Source of the DNA: Bacillus siamensis KCTC 13613
GTDB taxonomy: Bacteria; Bacillota; Bacilli; Bacillales; Bacillaceae
DNA length: 64,000 nt
Direction: 5' to 3'
Assembly: GCF_000262045.1 (NCBI RefSeq)
Contig: NZ_AJVF01000039.1
Span: 434,001 to 498,000, forward strand
Shown here piece after piece: positions 35,243-44,672 of the stretch; within the stretch, counting starts at the first letter, position 1, and each line of letters starts with the position of its first letter. Under the pieces are notes generated by a model, which had not been told where the DNA came from, searched no databases, and saw only the letters and a program-made list of their open reading frames with translations. The translations under genes were made by a program, and so were the position numbers.

Positions 35243-36345
35243 GACGTCTGTTTCCTCCCCGCTATTTTCTTCATCCAGCTGACAAACCAAATGAGAAAAG
35301 GAATCATAATGACGGCAAAAAACGCATATCCGAGAATATTAGCGAATGCAAACACACTGTTGATATCATCGGGGTACATTGAAAGGCCGAATGTCACCGC
35401 CAATAATCCCCCCAGCAGCCAGCCATTGTTTTTATTTTTCAGCCTGAAAATGGTGTTGAATCCGAGATGCGCTCCTTTAAAAGAACCGAGCATACAGGTG
35501 AACTGCTGGCATGTCCACGTAATTAAAAGAAAGATATCAAATCTTTCGATGAAAATACCGCGGATTTCCAAGGCGTGAATCAGGGAAATTGTCGGATACG
35601 TCACCGTTTTGGCTTCAGCAACCGACATACAGCCGATCACGATAAGCAGTATAAAGCTGTAAAATAAGCTCGCGCCTGCGATGCCGAAGACAGCCGCCTT
35701 TTTCGCCTGCTTCGGGTTTTTCATAAACGGCACCAGAAAAAGAATCACTTCAAGCCCCGAAAAATACAGAAGGGTTCGCGGAAACAGCTCAAAAAAGCTT
35801 TTGTAGCCCCCATCAAAGACCGGGCGGACGAAATCCAGCTTAAACAGTCTCAGGCTGAATATGAGCAGTGTAAGCAGAATGACGATCGAAATCGGAAAGA
35901 GATAAGCATAGAGCTTTGAAATGGGATAGACTCCGCCGGTCACATGGTAAATGCCGACCGCCAGAAAAATGAATATGACGACACCCATCGGCGTATTTTT
36001 CAGTAAAAAGTAATTGATGACTTCACCGAGAAACCGGGCTTGAAAACAGACGGTGACGACAAAATAACAGCTGATGAATAAATTCAAAAGAGAACCGATA
36101 GCGCGGCCCATGATGCTTTGATTCAGCTCATAGATGGTTTCCCCGCTGTTCTTCTGCAAAAACGGCATAAAGAGCAGGACGATGCCGATAAACACGACAC
36201 TCTGCAACAGAATAATGATCCATCCGCTCGGACTGTCCGCTGTTGCGGCCGAGCGCGGCAATGTTAACACGCCCGCTCCGATCATTGTTCCGCTTACCAT
36301 GAGAAGGGTCTGCATAAAAGACAGCTTGTCTTCTGGTTTTATCAT
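35239..36345 (-). CDS. gerBB: Spore germination receptor permease-like subunit GerBB
   Basis: The 368-residue membrane protein of the spore germination permease (GerAB, amino acid/polyamine permease-like) family has about ten hydrophobic segments and the N-terminal motif SGTMIGAGVLTLPR. This subunit is thought to bind the germinant. The ATG at 36345 was chosen because AAAGGTG lies 6 bases upstream and the length then equals 168 GerBB; a GTG at 36354 is also in frame. It follows gerBA with a 5-bp gap. Confidence 0.93.
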   Translation of the reverse strand: MIKPEDKLSFMQTLLMVSGTMIGAGVLTLPRSAATADSPSGWIIILLQSVVFIGIVLLFMPFLQKNSGETIYELNQSIMGRAIGSLLNLFISCYFVVTVCFQARFLGEVINYFLLKNTPMGVVIFIFLAVGIYHVTGGVYPISKLYAYLFPISIVILLTLLIFSLRLFKLDFVRPVFDGGYKSFFELFPRTLLYFSGLEVILFLVPFMKNPKQAKKAAVFGIAGASLFYSFILLIVIGCMSVAEAKTVTYPTISLIHALEIRGIFIERFDIFLLITWTCQQFTCMLGSFKGAHLGFNTIFRLKNKNNGWLLGGLLAVTFGLSMYPDDINSVFAFANILGYAFFAVIMIPFLIWFVSWMKKIAGRKQTS

Positions 36346-36350
36346 GGGGA

Positions 36351-37802
36351 TCACCTTTGTCTGATTTTATCTTTTGTCTCTTTTCGGGTCGGCCGTTTTT
36401 TAAAAAGCGGTGTCGGCAGCCTGACAATCGTATCCTTTAAGTCCTGTCCCGGCTGCGCCATGATCGGAATAATATAATCCTGGCCGAAGCTTTTCAGGCG
36501 CATCAGATGGCCGACGACCAGCAGATAACACATAATCAGTCCGTATAAACCTAAAATCGCCGATAAAATCATCGAAAAAATACGGATGAGCCTCAGCGGG
36601 AAATTGAACACATAGGAGGGCGCCGTAAAAGAGGCCAATGCCGTAACGGATACGACAATCACCATCATCGCGCTGACGATATTCGCCTGTACGGCGGCCT
36701 GGCCGATCACGACTCCCCCGATCAGGCCGATTGTCTGGCCGATCGGCTTCGGCAGTCTGAGTCCGGCTTCTCTGATCATTTCAATCGTAAAAATCATAAT
36801 AAACGCTTCAACAAAAGGGGGAAACGGGACATTCAACCTGCTTCCGGCAATCGTCACCGCCATTCTCGTCGGCAAAAGCCCGGTATGAAACGTAACGAGC
36901 GCGATGTAAAGGCCGGGTAAATAAATCGTGATTAAAATGCATGAATACCGAAGCAGCCTGAGAAAGGTAACCGGAACCCACCGCTGATTATAATCGTCAG
37001 GGGAGTGGATAAATTCATCAATGGTAGCGGGCACCAAAAGGGTAAATGGCGTTCCGTCTACAAGAACGGAGACCCTTCCCTCTAAAAGAGCGCCCATAAC
37101 CCGGTCAGGCCGTTCGGTCGTCAAAATGGTCGGGAAAATGGAATACGTGTTATCTTCAATGAGCTGTTCGATCGATCCTGATTCCGGAATATCATCAATG
37201 GTGATGGACTCCAGTCTTTTCATCACTTCTTTTACGACATCATCAGGCGCGATATCCCGAATGTAGGCAACGGCGATCCGTTTTTTTGTCCGTTCGCCGA
37301 GTGTCAGCTCCTTGATCTGGAGATTGGGGTCACGGGACTGCTCACGCAAAAGCGCCGTATTCGTCCGAAGTTTTTCGACAAAACCTATCCTCGGCCCGCG
37401 TTCCAGCACTTCTGATGCCGGTTCTTCGACATCCCGCATTTTAAATGTTTCCGTATCAAAGGAAAGGGCCTCCTTCCATCCCTCCGCAAGCAAAACCGAT
37501 TTGCCGGAAAGAATGTCTGCCTCAACATCCTTAAGTGAAGAAAGCCGGGTGTGGTGATACCCGAAAGAAATGGATGCCGGAGGTGTTTCAGCCGGTTCCT
37601 CTTGATGCCGGGCGGCCGCCTGCACGGGCGAAATAATATATTCGGCAAGCAATTGATTTTCAGTCAGTCCGTCTATATACACAAGACAGGCGTCACATTT
37701 GCCGTTTCCGTACGTAAATGAATAAAACATCATGTCATCGCTTTGGCCGAACCGTTTTTTCAGCGCTTGAAGGTTTTGTCCGAGCTCAGCATTTATCGTC
37801 AC
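36351..37802 (-). CDS. gerBA: Spore germination receptor subunit GerBA
   Basis: The 483-residue GerA-family protein has a soluble N-terminal half (to about residue 285) and then four to five transmembrane segments. PGLYIALVTFHTGLLPTRMA near 300 and the highly conserved PPFVEAFIMI and LPKPIGQTIGLIGGVVIGQA segments near 330-365 are present. With GerBB and GerBC it forms a germinant receptor; 168 GerB takes part in the response to asparagine, glucose, fructose and potassium. GTG start at 37802 follows a GGGGGG-containing ribosome site. Confidence 0.95.
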   Translation of the reverse strand: MTINAELGQNLQALKKRFGQSDDMMFYSFTYGNGKCDACLVYIDGLTENQLLAEYIISPVQAAARHQEEPAETPPASISFGYHHTRLSSLKDVEADILSGKSVLLAEGWKEALSFDTETFKMRDVEEPASEVLERGPRIGFVEKLRTNTALLREQSRDPNLQIKELTLGERTKKRIAVAYIRDIAPDDVVKEVMKRLESITIDDIPESGSIEQLIEDNTYSIFPTILTTERPDRVMGALLEGRVSVLVDGTPFTLLVPATIDEFIHSPDDYNQRWVPVTFLRLLRYSCILITIYLPGLYIALVTFHTGLLPTRMAVTIAGSRLNVPFPPFVEAFIMIFTIEMIREAGLRLPKPIGQTIGLIGGVVIGQAAVQANIVSAMMVIVVSVTALASFTAPSYVFNFPLRLIRIFSMILSAILGLYGLIMCYLLVVGHLMRLKSFGQDYIIPIMAQPGQDLKDTIVRLPTPLFKKRPTRKETKDKIRQR

Positions 37803-37830
37803 AATGTTTCCCCCCTTTCATCAGTTATTT

Positions 37831-37860
37831 TAATTTGCGACAAACAAGGGATTTTATTCT
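37831..37860 (-). promoter_or_regulatory. Predicted SigG promoter of the gerB operon
   Basis: On the minus strand AGAATA (37855-37860), a 17-bp spacer and CAAATTA (37831-37837) resemble the forespore SigG consensus TGAATA-N17/18-CATACTA. Receptor operons are known SigG targets. Confidence 0.5.
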
Positions 37861-37896
37861 GGAATAGGAAATGACTGAGCATTCCGCCCCATCCGA

Positions 37897-37906
37897 ATGG
37901 TATAAT
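37897..37906 (+). promoter_or_regulatory. Predicted extended -10 promoter of manA
   Basis: TGGTATAAT, an extended -10 with a perfect TATAAT at 37901-37906, lies about 115 bp upstream of manA. No good -35 is present at 17 bp. Confidence 0.45.
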
Positions 37907-38019
37907 GAGCAGGTCAGCCATTTATACATATTGTTTTTAACTGGCGGCTCTCTCCGTGTTTTAAAATAGGTACAGGGGGAATGGGATATGAGCCGCTTTT
38001 TAATGGGAGGGGAACGAAC

Positions 38020-38970
38020 ATGACGCAAGAGCCGATTTTTTTACAGCCTGTATGTAAAGAAAAAATATGGGGCGGCACGTTATTACGCGAACGATTCGGA
38101 TACAGTATACCTTCAGAAACAACCGGCGAATGCTGGGCGATATCAGCCCACCCGCACGGGATGAGCACGGTCAAAAGCGGTCCGTATCAAGGGAAAACCC
38201 TGATCGAACTGTGGAATCAGCATAGAGAATTATTCGGCGGAACGGAAGGGGACCGCTTTCCGCTGCTGACGAAAATACTGGACGTCAAACATCACCTGTC
38301 CGTCAAAGTCCACCCTGACGATTATGATGCCGAGGAGCATGGACTGGGCGAAACGGGGAAGTCTGAGTGCTGGTACATTATCGACTGTAAAGAAAATGCG
38401 GAGATAATATACGGTCATACGGCCCGTTCGAAAGCAGAGCTTGTCACCATGATTAACAGCGGTGATTGGGAAGGCCTGCTGCGCCGCGTGAAGATCAAAC
38501 CCGGCGATTTTTATTATGTGCCGAGCGGAACCATCCATGCCATTTGCGCCGGGGCGCTCGTACTGGAAATACAGCAGAATTCAGATGCCGCCTACCGGAT
38601 ATATGATTACGGGCGCACAGATCAAAACGGCGAGGCGCGTGAGCTGCATATCCGCGATGCCGTCAACGCCGCCACCGTTCCTCATGTGGACGGATTTTTA
38701 GATGAATCAACTGAAACGAGAAAAGGCATCACCATCAAAACCTTTGTGCAGGGAGAATATTTTTCTGTTTACAAATGGGATATCAGCGGGACGGCGGAAA
38801 TGACCCAGGACGCTCCGTTTATGCTGTGCAGCGTCATAGAAGGAAGCGGCTCCATCACTTGTGAAGGCAAGACCGCAACAATTGAAAAAGGCGCGCATTT
38901 CATACTGCCGGATCAGATGCCTGACTTTACGATAACCGGAGAATGCACAATCATCGTTTCTCATATATAA
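38020..38970 (+). CDS. manA: Mannose-6-phosphate isomerase, class I
   Basis: This 316-residue cupin-fold zinc enzyme interconverts fructose 6-phosphate and mannose 6-phosphate. EKIWGGTLLRERFGYSIP near residue 15, the metal-binding KVHPDDYDAEEHG near 97, and YVPSGTIHAICAGALVLEIQ near 165 are family landmarks. The ATG at 38020 follows GGAGGGG by 6 bases and gives the length of 168 Pmi/YvyI; the frame is open to 37981. The place next to the cell-wall genes suggests supply of mannose phosphates, but a catabolic role is equally possible. Confidence 0.93.
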   Translation: MTQEPIFLQPVCKEKIWGGTLLRERFGYSIPSETTGECWAISAHPHGMSTVKSGPYQGKTLIELWNQHRELFGGTEGDRFPLLTKILDVKHHLSVKVHPDDYDAEEHGLGETGKSECWYIIDCKENAEIIYGHTARSKAELVTMINSGDWEGLLRRVKIKPGDFYYVPSGTIHAICAGALVLEIQQNSDAAYRIYDYGRTDQNGEARELHIRDAVNAATVPHVDGFLDESTETRKGITIKTFVQGEYFSVYKWDISGTAEMTQDAPFMLCSVIEGSGSITCEGKTATIEKGAHFILPDQMPDFTITGECTIIVSHI

Positions 38971-38978
38971 ATCACCGA

Positions 38979-39012
38979 AACTTAATCCCAGCGATGGGAT
39001 TAAGTTTTTTTT
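38979..39012 (+). terminator. Terminator of manA
   Basis: ACTTAATCCCA pairs with TGGGATTAAGT around GCGA, followed by eight T residues. Confidence 0.92.
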
Positions 39013-39040
39013 ATTTGGATAATTGGATGATTTCTCTCTG

Positions 39041-39066
39041 TAAAAATGAAGAAAGCCGGCCGATAA
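39041..39066 (+). promoter_or_regulatory. Predicted SigD promoter of lytD
   Basis: TAAA (39041-39044), 14 bp and GCCGATAA (39059-39066) match the SigD consensus at 11 of 12 bases. lytD belongs to the SigD motility/autolysis regulon in B. subtilis. Confidence 0.85.
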
Positions 39067-39113
39067 ATAAACTAGTTTGATAGAAACCAATTGAATCAGA
39101 AAGAGGAGAAGGA

Positions 39114-41759
39114 ATGAAAAAGAGATTCGTTGCACCTATGTTATTGTCCGGCGTTTTCCTTGTCTTTAGCACCGTTACACAGCACGCCCAGGCTGCATAC
39201 AGCGACTATTCCGTTTATGAGCTGGAAACGAAGCAGCAATTCGCTTCTGAGAATGAGGCGCTTCAAGCGGCAGCGAAATTGAAAAAGGATACGGGGTGGC
39301 AGGCTGACGCAAAGAAAGCCGGTAATGCGCTGCTTGCTTATCAAATCTCCGTCTCAGGCTTACACGATGAAACGGACGCGAAAGCCGTGCTGAAAGATTT
39401 TACGAAGCAGACGGGTGTGGCCGGCACTTACAGCGCAAGCGGAAGCAAACAGCCGTACGTGACCGTCACATCAGGAGTTCTATCAGACGGACAGCAGGCG
39501 AAAAACCTTCTTGCCAAATTGACGAAAGAAACGGGCGTGACCGGCGCCGTCAAGGAGTCGGGAACGAAGCAGACGTACATGCAGGTCGTGACTTCTGAGA
39601 TCGCAGCCGAAGCAGACGCGAAAACGCTCACTCAAGATTTAACGAAGCAGACGGGCGTGAAGGCATCATACCGTCCGATCAAGCGGGAAACAGCCCAGTT
39701 TCAGATCCAATCAGGAACAATTACCGGCGATCAAAAAGCTGCTCAAATCCAAACTGATTTTCAAAAGGAAACAGGATTACAATCGTCGCTGAAGGTGATA
39801 ACAAAAGGAAGCCCGAATATCACCGTGACAGCTTCCGGCATCCCGGATACAAATAAAGCGGCAGGCTTAGCGAAACAGCTGCAGCAGAAAACGGGCATCA
39901 AAGGGAATGTTCAAACATATGCCCAAAGCAAAACAGCTGCCGTGTACAACGTGCGGTCAGGGTATTTTAACGGAGTAAGCGCCGTGCGAAATGCCGTCAG
40001 CCAAATCAAGAAGAATACGGGCGTCAGCGGCAGTTATCAAAAAGCCGGCACGAAAAATAATTATACGGTCGCGATGAGCGGACTGACGGCTCAGCAGCTG
40101 CAAAGCGTTCAATCCTTCTTTAAAAAGAAAAAATGGCATTGCGACACAACGTCTGTCAAAAAGACAGCGTCAGCGTCCGTTTACAGGATTACAGCAGGAC
40201 AGCTTACTGCCGCACAGGCAGATCAAGCGGAGGCGTTTTTCCGCCAGCAGCATGTAAAGACGGCAAGAACTGCGGCAGGAAAAACAGCAGAAAACCAATA
40301 TCAGCTGCTTTCTCAGCAGACGGCAGACCAATCGAAGATTAAAAAAGGATTGAATCTTCTGGCCGGATATAAACTGAGTGCCGTTTCCAAAACAGCAGCC
40401 AAGCAAACGGGAACAACGTACCAAGTCACAACTGAATCACTGCTTGATACGGCAAAGATCAATCGTTCGCTGGATTTCTTCAAAGGGAAAAAAGTATCCG
40501 CTTCTTCACAGAAAACAGGTGAAACAGCGTATACACAATTCAGGATTGAAACGGCCCCGCTGCTTAAGAAGGAAGACATTGACCGCGTGACTGCCTTTTT
40601 CAAACAAAACAAAGCGGCCGGCACTGTAAAGGAGACGGGGAAAACCGCCTATTCACAGTACGTCATCAAAACCGAAAAGTTCACTGGTAAAACCGTTTTA
40701 AATAAAAGCATGAGCTATTTCAGCGCCAAACAATTGCAGGCCGGCTATACGAGTGAAAGCCATCCGGTTTATGAGCTCCATCTCCGCGATCAATTCACGG
40801 GCTCGCAGTCTGCGGACGCCGCCTCTCAAAAGCTGAAAAAGCTGTACGGATGGACGATGACTATTTTGAAAATAAAAAACGGACCGCAAATTATGAATAC
40901 CAATTACAACATCTCGCTTGCGGATATGGTCAAAAAACAAATGACAGTCAGCCCGCAGACTGATGCCTCGGCTTACGCGTCGCTTACTTACATCAATACG
41001 GCTTCCGGGACGGTCACAGCCGACGTACTGAACGTCCGCTCAACTCCGGAAGTCAGCTCAGGCAATATTATCGGGCAGTTGAAAAAAGGCGATAAAGTCA
41101 GCATCACCGGCCAGACAAACGGCTGGGCCAAACTCAGCATGGGCTGGAGAAACGCCAGCAGTGATGAAGTCGAGCAATACGTCAATCCCGATCACTTCGC
41201 ACAAGACAGCAAGTATTATTTTCAATTTCTGAAGCTCTCTCAGACAGCGGGATTGAACGCATCTGAATTGAATCAAAAAGTGCTGGTCAATAAAGGAATT
41301 CTGACAGGCAAAGGCCAAGCCTTTATTACAGCCGCCGGAAAATACAGCATCAATGAAGTGTATTTGATTTCGCATGCTTTGCTTGAAACGGGCAATGGCA
41401 CGTCAGAGCTTGCAAACGGCATTACGTATAATGGAAAAAAGGTTTATAACATGTACGGCATCGGGGCTTATGACAGCAACCCGAATTATTACGGCGCACA
41501 ATACGCATATAATCAAGGCTGGTTTACTCCGGAAGCCGCGATTATCGGCGGAGCCCAATTTATCGGTGCGTCATATATTCACAACTCCGCATACGAACAG
41601 GATACCCTGTATAAAATGAGATGGTCTCCAGCCGCATCCCATCAGTATGCGACAGACATCGGCTGGGCGTATAAGCAGGTAAACCGCATGTACAGCTTAT
41701 ACTCACTTCTGGACGACTACACGCTTTACTATGATGTTCCTGTGTATATGAAAGTGTAA
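39114..41759 (+). CDS. lytD: Endo-beta-N-acetylglucosaminidase LytD
   Basis: The 881-residue secreted autolysin has a signal peptide over residues 1-28. A chain of about nine degenerate repeats of 60-70 residues (30-600), of SPOR-like pattern with KQTG/KETG and Y-x-V-x-S elements, probably binds the wall. An SH3b domain (about 625-690, VLNVRSTPEVSSG) and a C-terminal GH73-type glucosaminidase domain follow. The likely catalytic Glu is in SHALLETGNGTSELANG near residue 755. It cleaves N-acetylglucosaminyl bonds in peptidoglycan during growth. GAGGAGAAGG precedes the ATG. 168 LytD is 880 residues. Confidence 0.95.
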   Translation: MKKRFVAPMLLSGVFLVFSTVTQHAQAAYSDYSVYELETKQQFASENEALQAAAKLKKDTGWQADAKKAGNALLAYQISVSGLHDETDAKAVLKDFTKQTGVAGTYSASGSKQPYVTVTSGVLSDGQQAKNLLAKLTKETGVTGAVKESGTKQTYMQVVTSEIAAEADAKTLTQDLTKQTGVKASYRPIKRETAQFQIQSGTITGDQKAAQIQTDFQKETGLQSSLKVITKGSPNITVTASGIPDTNKAAGLAKQLQQKTGIKGNVQTYAQSKTAAVYNVRSGYFNGVSAVRNAVSQIKKNTGVSGSYQKAGTKNNYTVAMSGLTAQQLQSVQSFFKKKKWHCDTTSVKKTASASVYRITAGQLTAAQADQAEAFFRQQHVKTARTAAGKTAENQYQLLSQQTADQSKIKKGLNLLAGYKLSAVSKTAAKQTGTTYQVTTESLLDTAKINRSLDFFKGKKVSASSQKTGETAYTQFRIETAPLLKKEDIDRVTAFFKQNKAAGTVKETGKTAYSQYVIKTEKFTGKTVLNKSMSYFSAKQLQAGYTSESHPVYELHLRDQFTGSQSADAASQKLKKLYGWTMTILKIKNGPQIMNTNYNISLADMVKKQMTVSPQTDASAYASLTYINTASGTVTADVLNVRSTPEVSSGNIIGQLKKGDKVSITGQTNGWAKLSMGWRNASSDEVEQYVNPDHFAQDSKYYFQFLKLSQTAGLNASELNQKVLVNKGILTGKGQAFITAAGKYSINEVYLISHALLETGNGTSELANGITYNGKKVYNMYGIGAYDSNPNYYGAQYAYNQGWFTPEAAIIGGAQFIGASYIHNSAYEQDTLYKMRWSPAASHQYATDIGWAYKQVNRMYSLYSLLDDYTLYYDVPVYMKV

Positions 41760-41792
41760 AAAAAGGCTGAAGTTGTTGCTTCAGCCTTTCTT
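41758..41792 (+). terminator. Terminator of lytD
   Basis: AAAGGCTGAAG pairs with CTTCAGCCTTT around TTGTTG, just after the stop codon. Confidence 0.85.
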
Positions 41793-41796
41793 CATG

Positions 41797-41831
41797 CAAA
41801 AAAAAACACCCGCCTCGGATTCAGGCAGGTG
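41797..41831 (-). terminator. Terminator of tagAB
   Basis: On the minus strand CACCTGCCT and AGGCGGGTG form a stem with one wobble pair, followed by nine T residues. It overlaps the tagB stop. Confidence 0.8.
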
Positions 41832-42987
41832 CTTCAGCACAATTTTTCATTTTTGTTTCCGCAAATTTCAATAACGCTTCACTCGAATTCCCATTTGAAT
41901 ACATATTCCATTTGTCCGAGAACCGCTTCATTTCTTCTGCATGAAATGGCTTTTTCGTCATTTCCTCGAGAAGGGCTTTGCTGTCATGACAAGCTCTTCC
42001 GGGGATGACCGAAGCATAATTGTCGATCAAACCGCGTTTTTGATCGTATTCCTCCAGATCATAGGTGAAAAAGAATATCGGTTTATTTAAGAGTGCGAAT
42101 TCAAAGGGCACGGAAGAGTAGTCCGTAATTAAAATATCAGCCGCTTTCAAAAGGTCATGAAGACGCATGTCAGACACGTTCTTGATCGATTCGCTTTCAA
42201 ACGAAGCTGAAATATGATGCAAAACGGCTGGGTGAAGCTTTACAAGCAGCATATACTCTCCGTTTAATTCGTTTATGAGCTGTTCTTCGGTGAATGGGAG
42301 CCGGAAGGATTGCATATCATAATCTCTGAATGTCGGTGCGTACAGAATGATTTTTTTCGGCCATTTGCGCTCCGGTTCCGGCTTGTTTTCTTCATAATAG
42401 ACGTCAGTCAGGGGAACTCCCGTTTTTAACAGCTGGGCATCCCGTATACCGAACGACTTTTTAAAAACGTCAGCCATCTCATCTGAACCGACGGTGACAA
42501 AATCAAACGAACGATACACTTTTTTAAAGCGGCTGATATCTGATGCCGGCCGGCTTCGGTTCGTCACGTCCTCAAGGCCGAACTTTTTCAAAGAGCCGTT
42601 CGCATGCCATACTTGAATGCATGTCGTTTGCGGCCGGCGGTTTAAGACGCTTGTCAGGAGAAAATAGTTATCCGTTATGACCACTTTGCTCTTAAAAAGG
42701 ATGAAAACGACCTTCACAAGATGCAGAGGGTTTTTTTCGTTCAGATAAAAAGAGCCGAGACCTTCCAGCTCCTTTTTCAGACTGACGGCATGTCTCGTAT
42801 ACAGAACCGTCACTTCATAAGAAAGCGATTCAGCGTGCGCCTTGTAAGAACGGATGAGAGCCTGGGCATTCTCTTCAAAAGATACCAGCAGGGTCAGGTG
42901 ATTCTTTGGCTTTACAGGCTTGAACAAAACGCCGAGAACCGACAGATATATAGAATAGAAAGCGGCGAATAAAGATCGCAAGTTCAT
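41821..42987 (-). CDS. tagB: Teichoic acid glycerol-phosphate primase TagB
   Basis: The 388-residue CDP-glycerol glycerophosphotransferase-family enzyme adds the first glycerol phosphate to the ManNAc-GlcNAc-undecaprenyl linkage unit. Family motifs include QVWHANGSLKKFG near residue 122, ILYAPTFRDYD near 218 and ITDYSSVPFEFALL near 285. A hydrophobic N-terminal segment is consistent with membrane attachment. It lies 32 bp after tagA, in an operon divergent from tagD. Confidence 0.93.
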   Translation of the reverse strand: MNLRSLFAAFYSIYLSVLGVLFKPVKPKNHLTLLVSFEENAQALIRSYKAHAESLSYEVTVLYTRHAVSLKKELEGLGSFYLNEKNPLHLVKVVFILFKSKVVITDNYFLLTSVLNRRPQTTCIQVWHANGSLKKFGLEDVTNRSRPASDISRFKKVYRSFDFVTVGSDEMADVFKKSFGIRDAQLLKTGVPLTDVYYEENKPEPERKWPKKIILYAPTFRDYDMQSFRLPFTEEQLINELNGEYMLLVKLHPAVLHHISASFESESIKNVSDMRLHDLLKAADILITDYSSVPFEFALLNKPIFFFTYDLEEYDQKRGLIDNYASVIPGRACHDSKALLEEMTKKPFHAEEMKRFSDKWNMYSNGNSSEALLKFAETKMKNCAEAPA

Positions 42988-43019
42988 AGATTACCAATCT
43001 CTTTTGCTGTTTTATTTGT

Positions 43020-43790
43020 TTAAAGCTGTTTCGTTTGATCTTCAGCCTGCTTGGAGTACAGGCTCTTATTTGATTTATTGTTTCTCAAAACGGTAAAAGC
43101 ATACTTCGGAATGTTCAGCATCCTTTTCCATCTCCACGGATTTGTCACCAGTCTGTACAGCCATTCCAGATTTGTTTTGATCATCCATTCAGGGGCGCGT
43201 TTCACCGTTCCGCTGAACACATCAAAGCTTCCGCCCAAACCGATTGAAACAGCCTGAGGAAAAAGATGTTTGTATTCATAAATAAATTGCTCCTGATGCG
43301 GATATCCTAAGGCGACAAACACGATATCGGGTTTCGCCCGGGAAATCTGTTTGGCGACGAAGCGTTTATCGGCTTCATAGCCGTTGCTGGCTCCGACAAC
43401 CTCGATATTCGGATACTCTTTATCGATCCGATTCAAAACGGCGTCAAGCACGTCTTGCTTAGCTCCGTATAAAAATATTTTTTTAGACTGCCGGTTTGCG
43501 AGACCGAGCAGCGACAGAAACACATCGAATCCCGCAATTCTTGATTTCAGCGGGTGCTGCGTCAAACGTGACATTAACACGACGCCGATACCATCCGGCA
43601 GGACGAAATCCGCGGAAGAAATGACTTGATGATAACCTTTGTCTTTCGCCGCAGCGTATCCGATCTCTGGATTGACCGTCGCAATGACGGCTCCTTGCTT
43701 TTGTGCGATATAATAAGTGTCTAAATATGAAATAAACTCCTGTAAATTTCCATTAACATAAGAAAGGTTGTGCACCATTTCAGTCTGCAT
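43020..43790 (-). CDS. tagA: N-acetylglucosaminyldiphosphoundecaprenol ManNAc transferase TagA
   Basis: The 256-residue WecG/TagA/CpsF family (GT26) enzyme transfers ManNAc from UDP-ManNAc to lipid-linked GlcNAc, the first committed step of wall teichoic acid. STVNPE-like ATVNPEIGYAA near residue 36, LPDGIGVVLMSRL near 66 and ALGYPHQEQFIYEY near 162 are conserved. The ATG at 43790 follows AAAGGAGG by 7 bases and matches 168; an in-frame ATG at 43826 is less likely. Confidence 0.95.
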   Translation of the reverse strand: MQTEMVHNLSYVNGNLQEFISYLDTYYIAQKQGAVIATVNPEIGYAAAKDKGYHQVISSADFVLPDGIGVVLMSRLTQHPLKSRIAGFDVFLSLLGLANRQSKKIFLYGAKQDVLDAVLNRIDKEYPNIEVVGASNGYEADKRFVAKQISRAKPDIVFVALGYPHQEQFIYEYKHLFPQAVSIGLGGSFDVFSGTVKRAPEWMIKTNLEWLYRLVTNPWRWKRMLNIPKYAFTVLRNNKSNKSLYSKQAEDQTKQL

Positions 43791-43854
43791 CTGCCGTCCT
43801 CCTTTTTGTACGGGATTTTCTTTCACTTTTTCGTGACTTAAGCTAAGCTTTATT

Positions 43855-44035
43855 TTAACATAATACCTTCAGATAAACTTAACAATAGTTTTACAAAAAT
43901 ATAAATAAGATAACAATTTCTTTAATCATACGCGCAAAAACCCTGCTAAACTCCTATTGCAATAACATTTGTTAATAAGTGGAATTTAACTTCGTTTTAC
44001 ATTAGCTTAACCTTTTCAGGGCTATGTGATATAAT
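43855..44035. promoter_or_regulatory. tagA-tagD divergent control region with PhoP-like boxes
   Basis: The 355-bp gap between the divergent tagA and tagD starts holds no ORF. On the tagA side TTAACA (43879) and TTTACA (43890) are 11 bp apart, with weaker TTCAGA at 43868 and a further TTAACA at 43855. On the tagD side TTTACA (43996) and TTAACC (44007) are 11 bp apart. A perfect TATAAT at 44030-44035 is the likely tagD -10, so the second box would overlap its -35. PhoP~P represses tag genes in B. subtilis; binding here is inferred. Confidence 0.5.
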
Positions 44036-44145
44036 GAGGTTCCATGAGTACGAAATTGGCACTTTAGTGATTAAGGATACAGCTGCACAGCATTTCAGGG
44101 CAGTTGCTTGTTATACGTATGATGATAGAAAGGAGCTTTTGTTTC

Positions 44146-44535
44146 ATGAAGAAGGTCATTACTTACGGAACGTTTGATTTACTGCATTGGGGTCATATTA
44201 AACTGCTCGAGCGCGCGAAGCAGCTTGGAGATTATCTTGTCGTTGCCATCTCAACAGATGAGTTCAACCTTCAAAAACAAAAAAAGGCCTACCACAGCTA
44301 TGAACACAGAAAGTTAATTCTTGAAACGATCCGTTATGTCGACGAAGTTATTCCGGAAAACAGCTGGGATCAAAAAGTCCGGGACGTAGCGGAGCACAAC
44401 ATCGACGTGTTCGTAATGGGAGACGATTGGGAAGGCAAGTTCGACTTCCTTAAAGATCAATGCGAAGTCATCTATCTCCCTAGAACCGAAGGCATTTCCA
44501 CTACTCAGATTAAAAAAGAAATTGCCGGGGTGTAA
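44146..44535 (+). CDS. tagD: Glycerol-3-phosphate cytidylyltransferase TagD
   Basis: The 129-residue enzyme makes CDP-glycerol, the donor for TagB and TagF, from CTP and glycerol 3-phosphate. The nucleotidyltransferase HxGH motif is in TYGTFDLLHWGHIKLL at residues 5-20, and RTEGISTT near 113 is the second signature. The ATG at 44146 follows AAAGGAGC and matches 168; the frame is open to 44104. A strong hairpin separates it from the next gene, unlike a simple tagDEF operon. Confidence 0.96.
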   Translation: MKKVITYGTFDLLHWGHIKLLERAKQLGDYLVVAISTDEFNLQKQKKAYHSYEHRKLILETIRYVDEVIPENSWDQKVRDVAEHNIDVFVMGDDWEGKFDFLKDQCEVIYLPRTEGISTTQIKKEIAGV

Positions 44536-44562
44536 TTGAAACATTCGGATATGCAGATGATA

Positions 44563-44596
44563 AAGAAGTACTCCCTCCGGATAGGGAGTACTTCTT
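44563..44596. terminator. Perfect 14-bp hairpin after tagD
   Basis: AAGAAGTACTCCCT and AGGGAGTACTTCTT form a perfect 14-bp stem around CCGGAT. No long T run follows, only GTAATAT, so it may terminate partially, stabilise the tagD transcript or attenuate. A promoter begins in its right arm. Confidence 0.7.
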
Positions 44597-44623
44597 GTAA
44601 TATAAGGTTATTTTCGCTATATT
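44595..44623 (+). promoter_or_regulatory. Predicted SigA promoter for the GT2 gene and tagF
   Basis: TTGTAA (44595-44600), a 17-bp spacer and TATATT (44618-44623) lie 50 bp upstream of the glycosyltransferase gene and directly after the tagD hairpin. Confidence 0.55.
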
Positions 44624-44672
44624 TGTTATGCGCTTTTTTTAAAAAAGCTAGACAATAAGAGGAGAATTTAAA

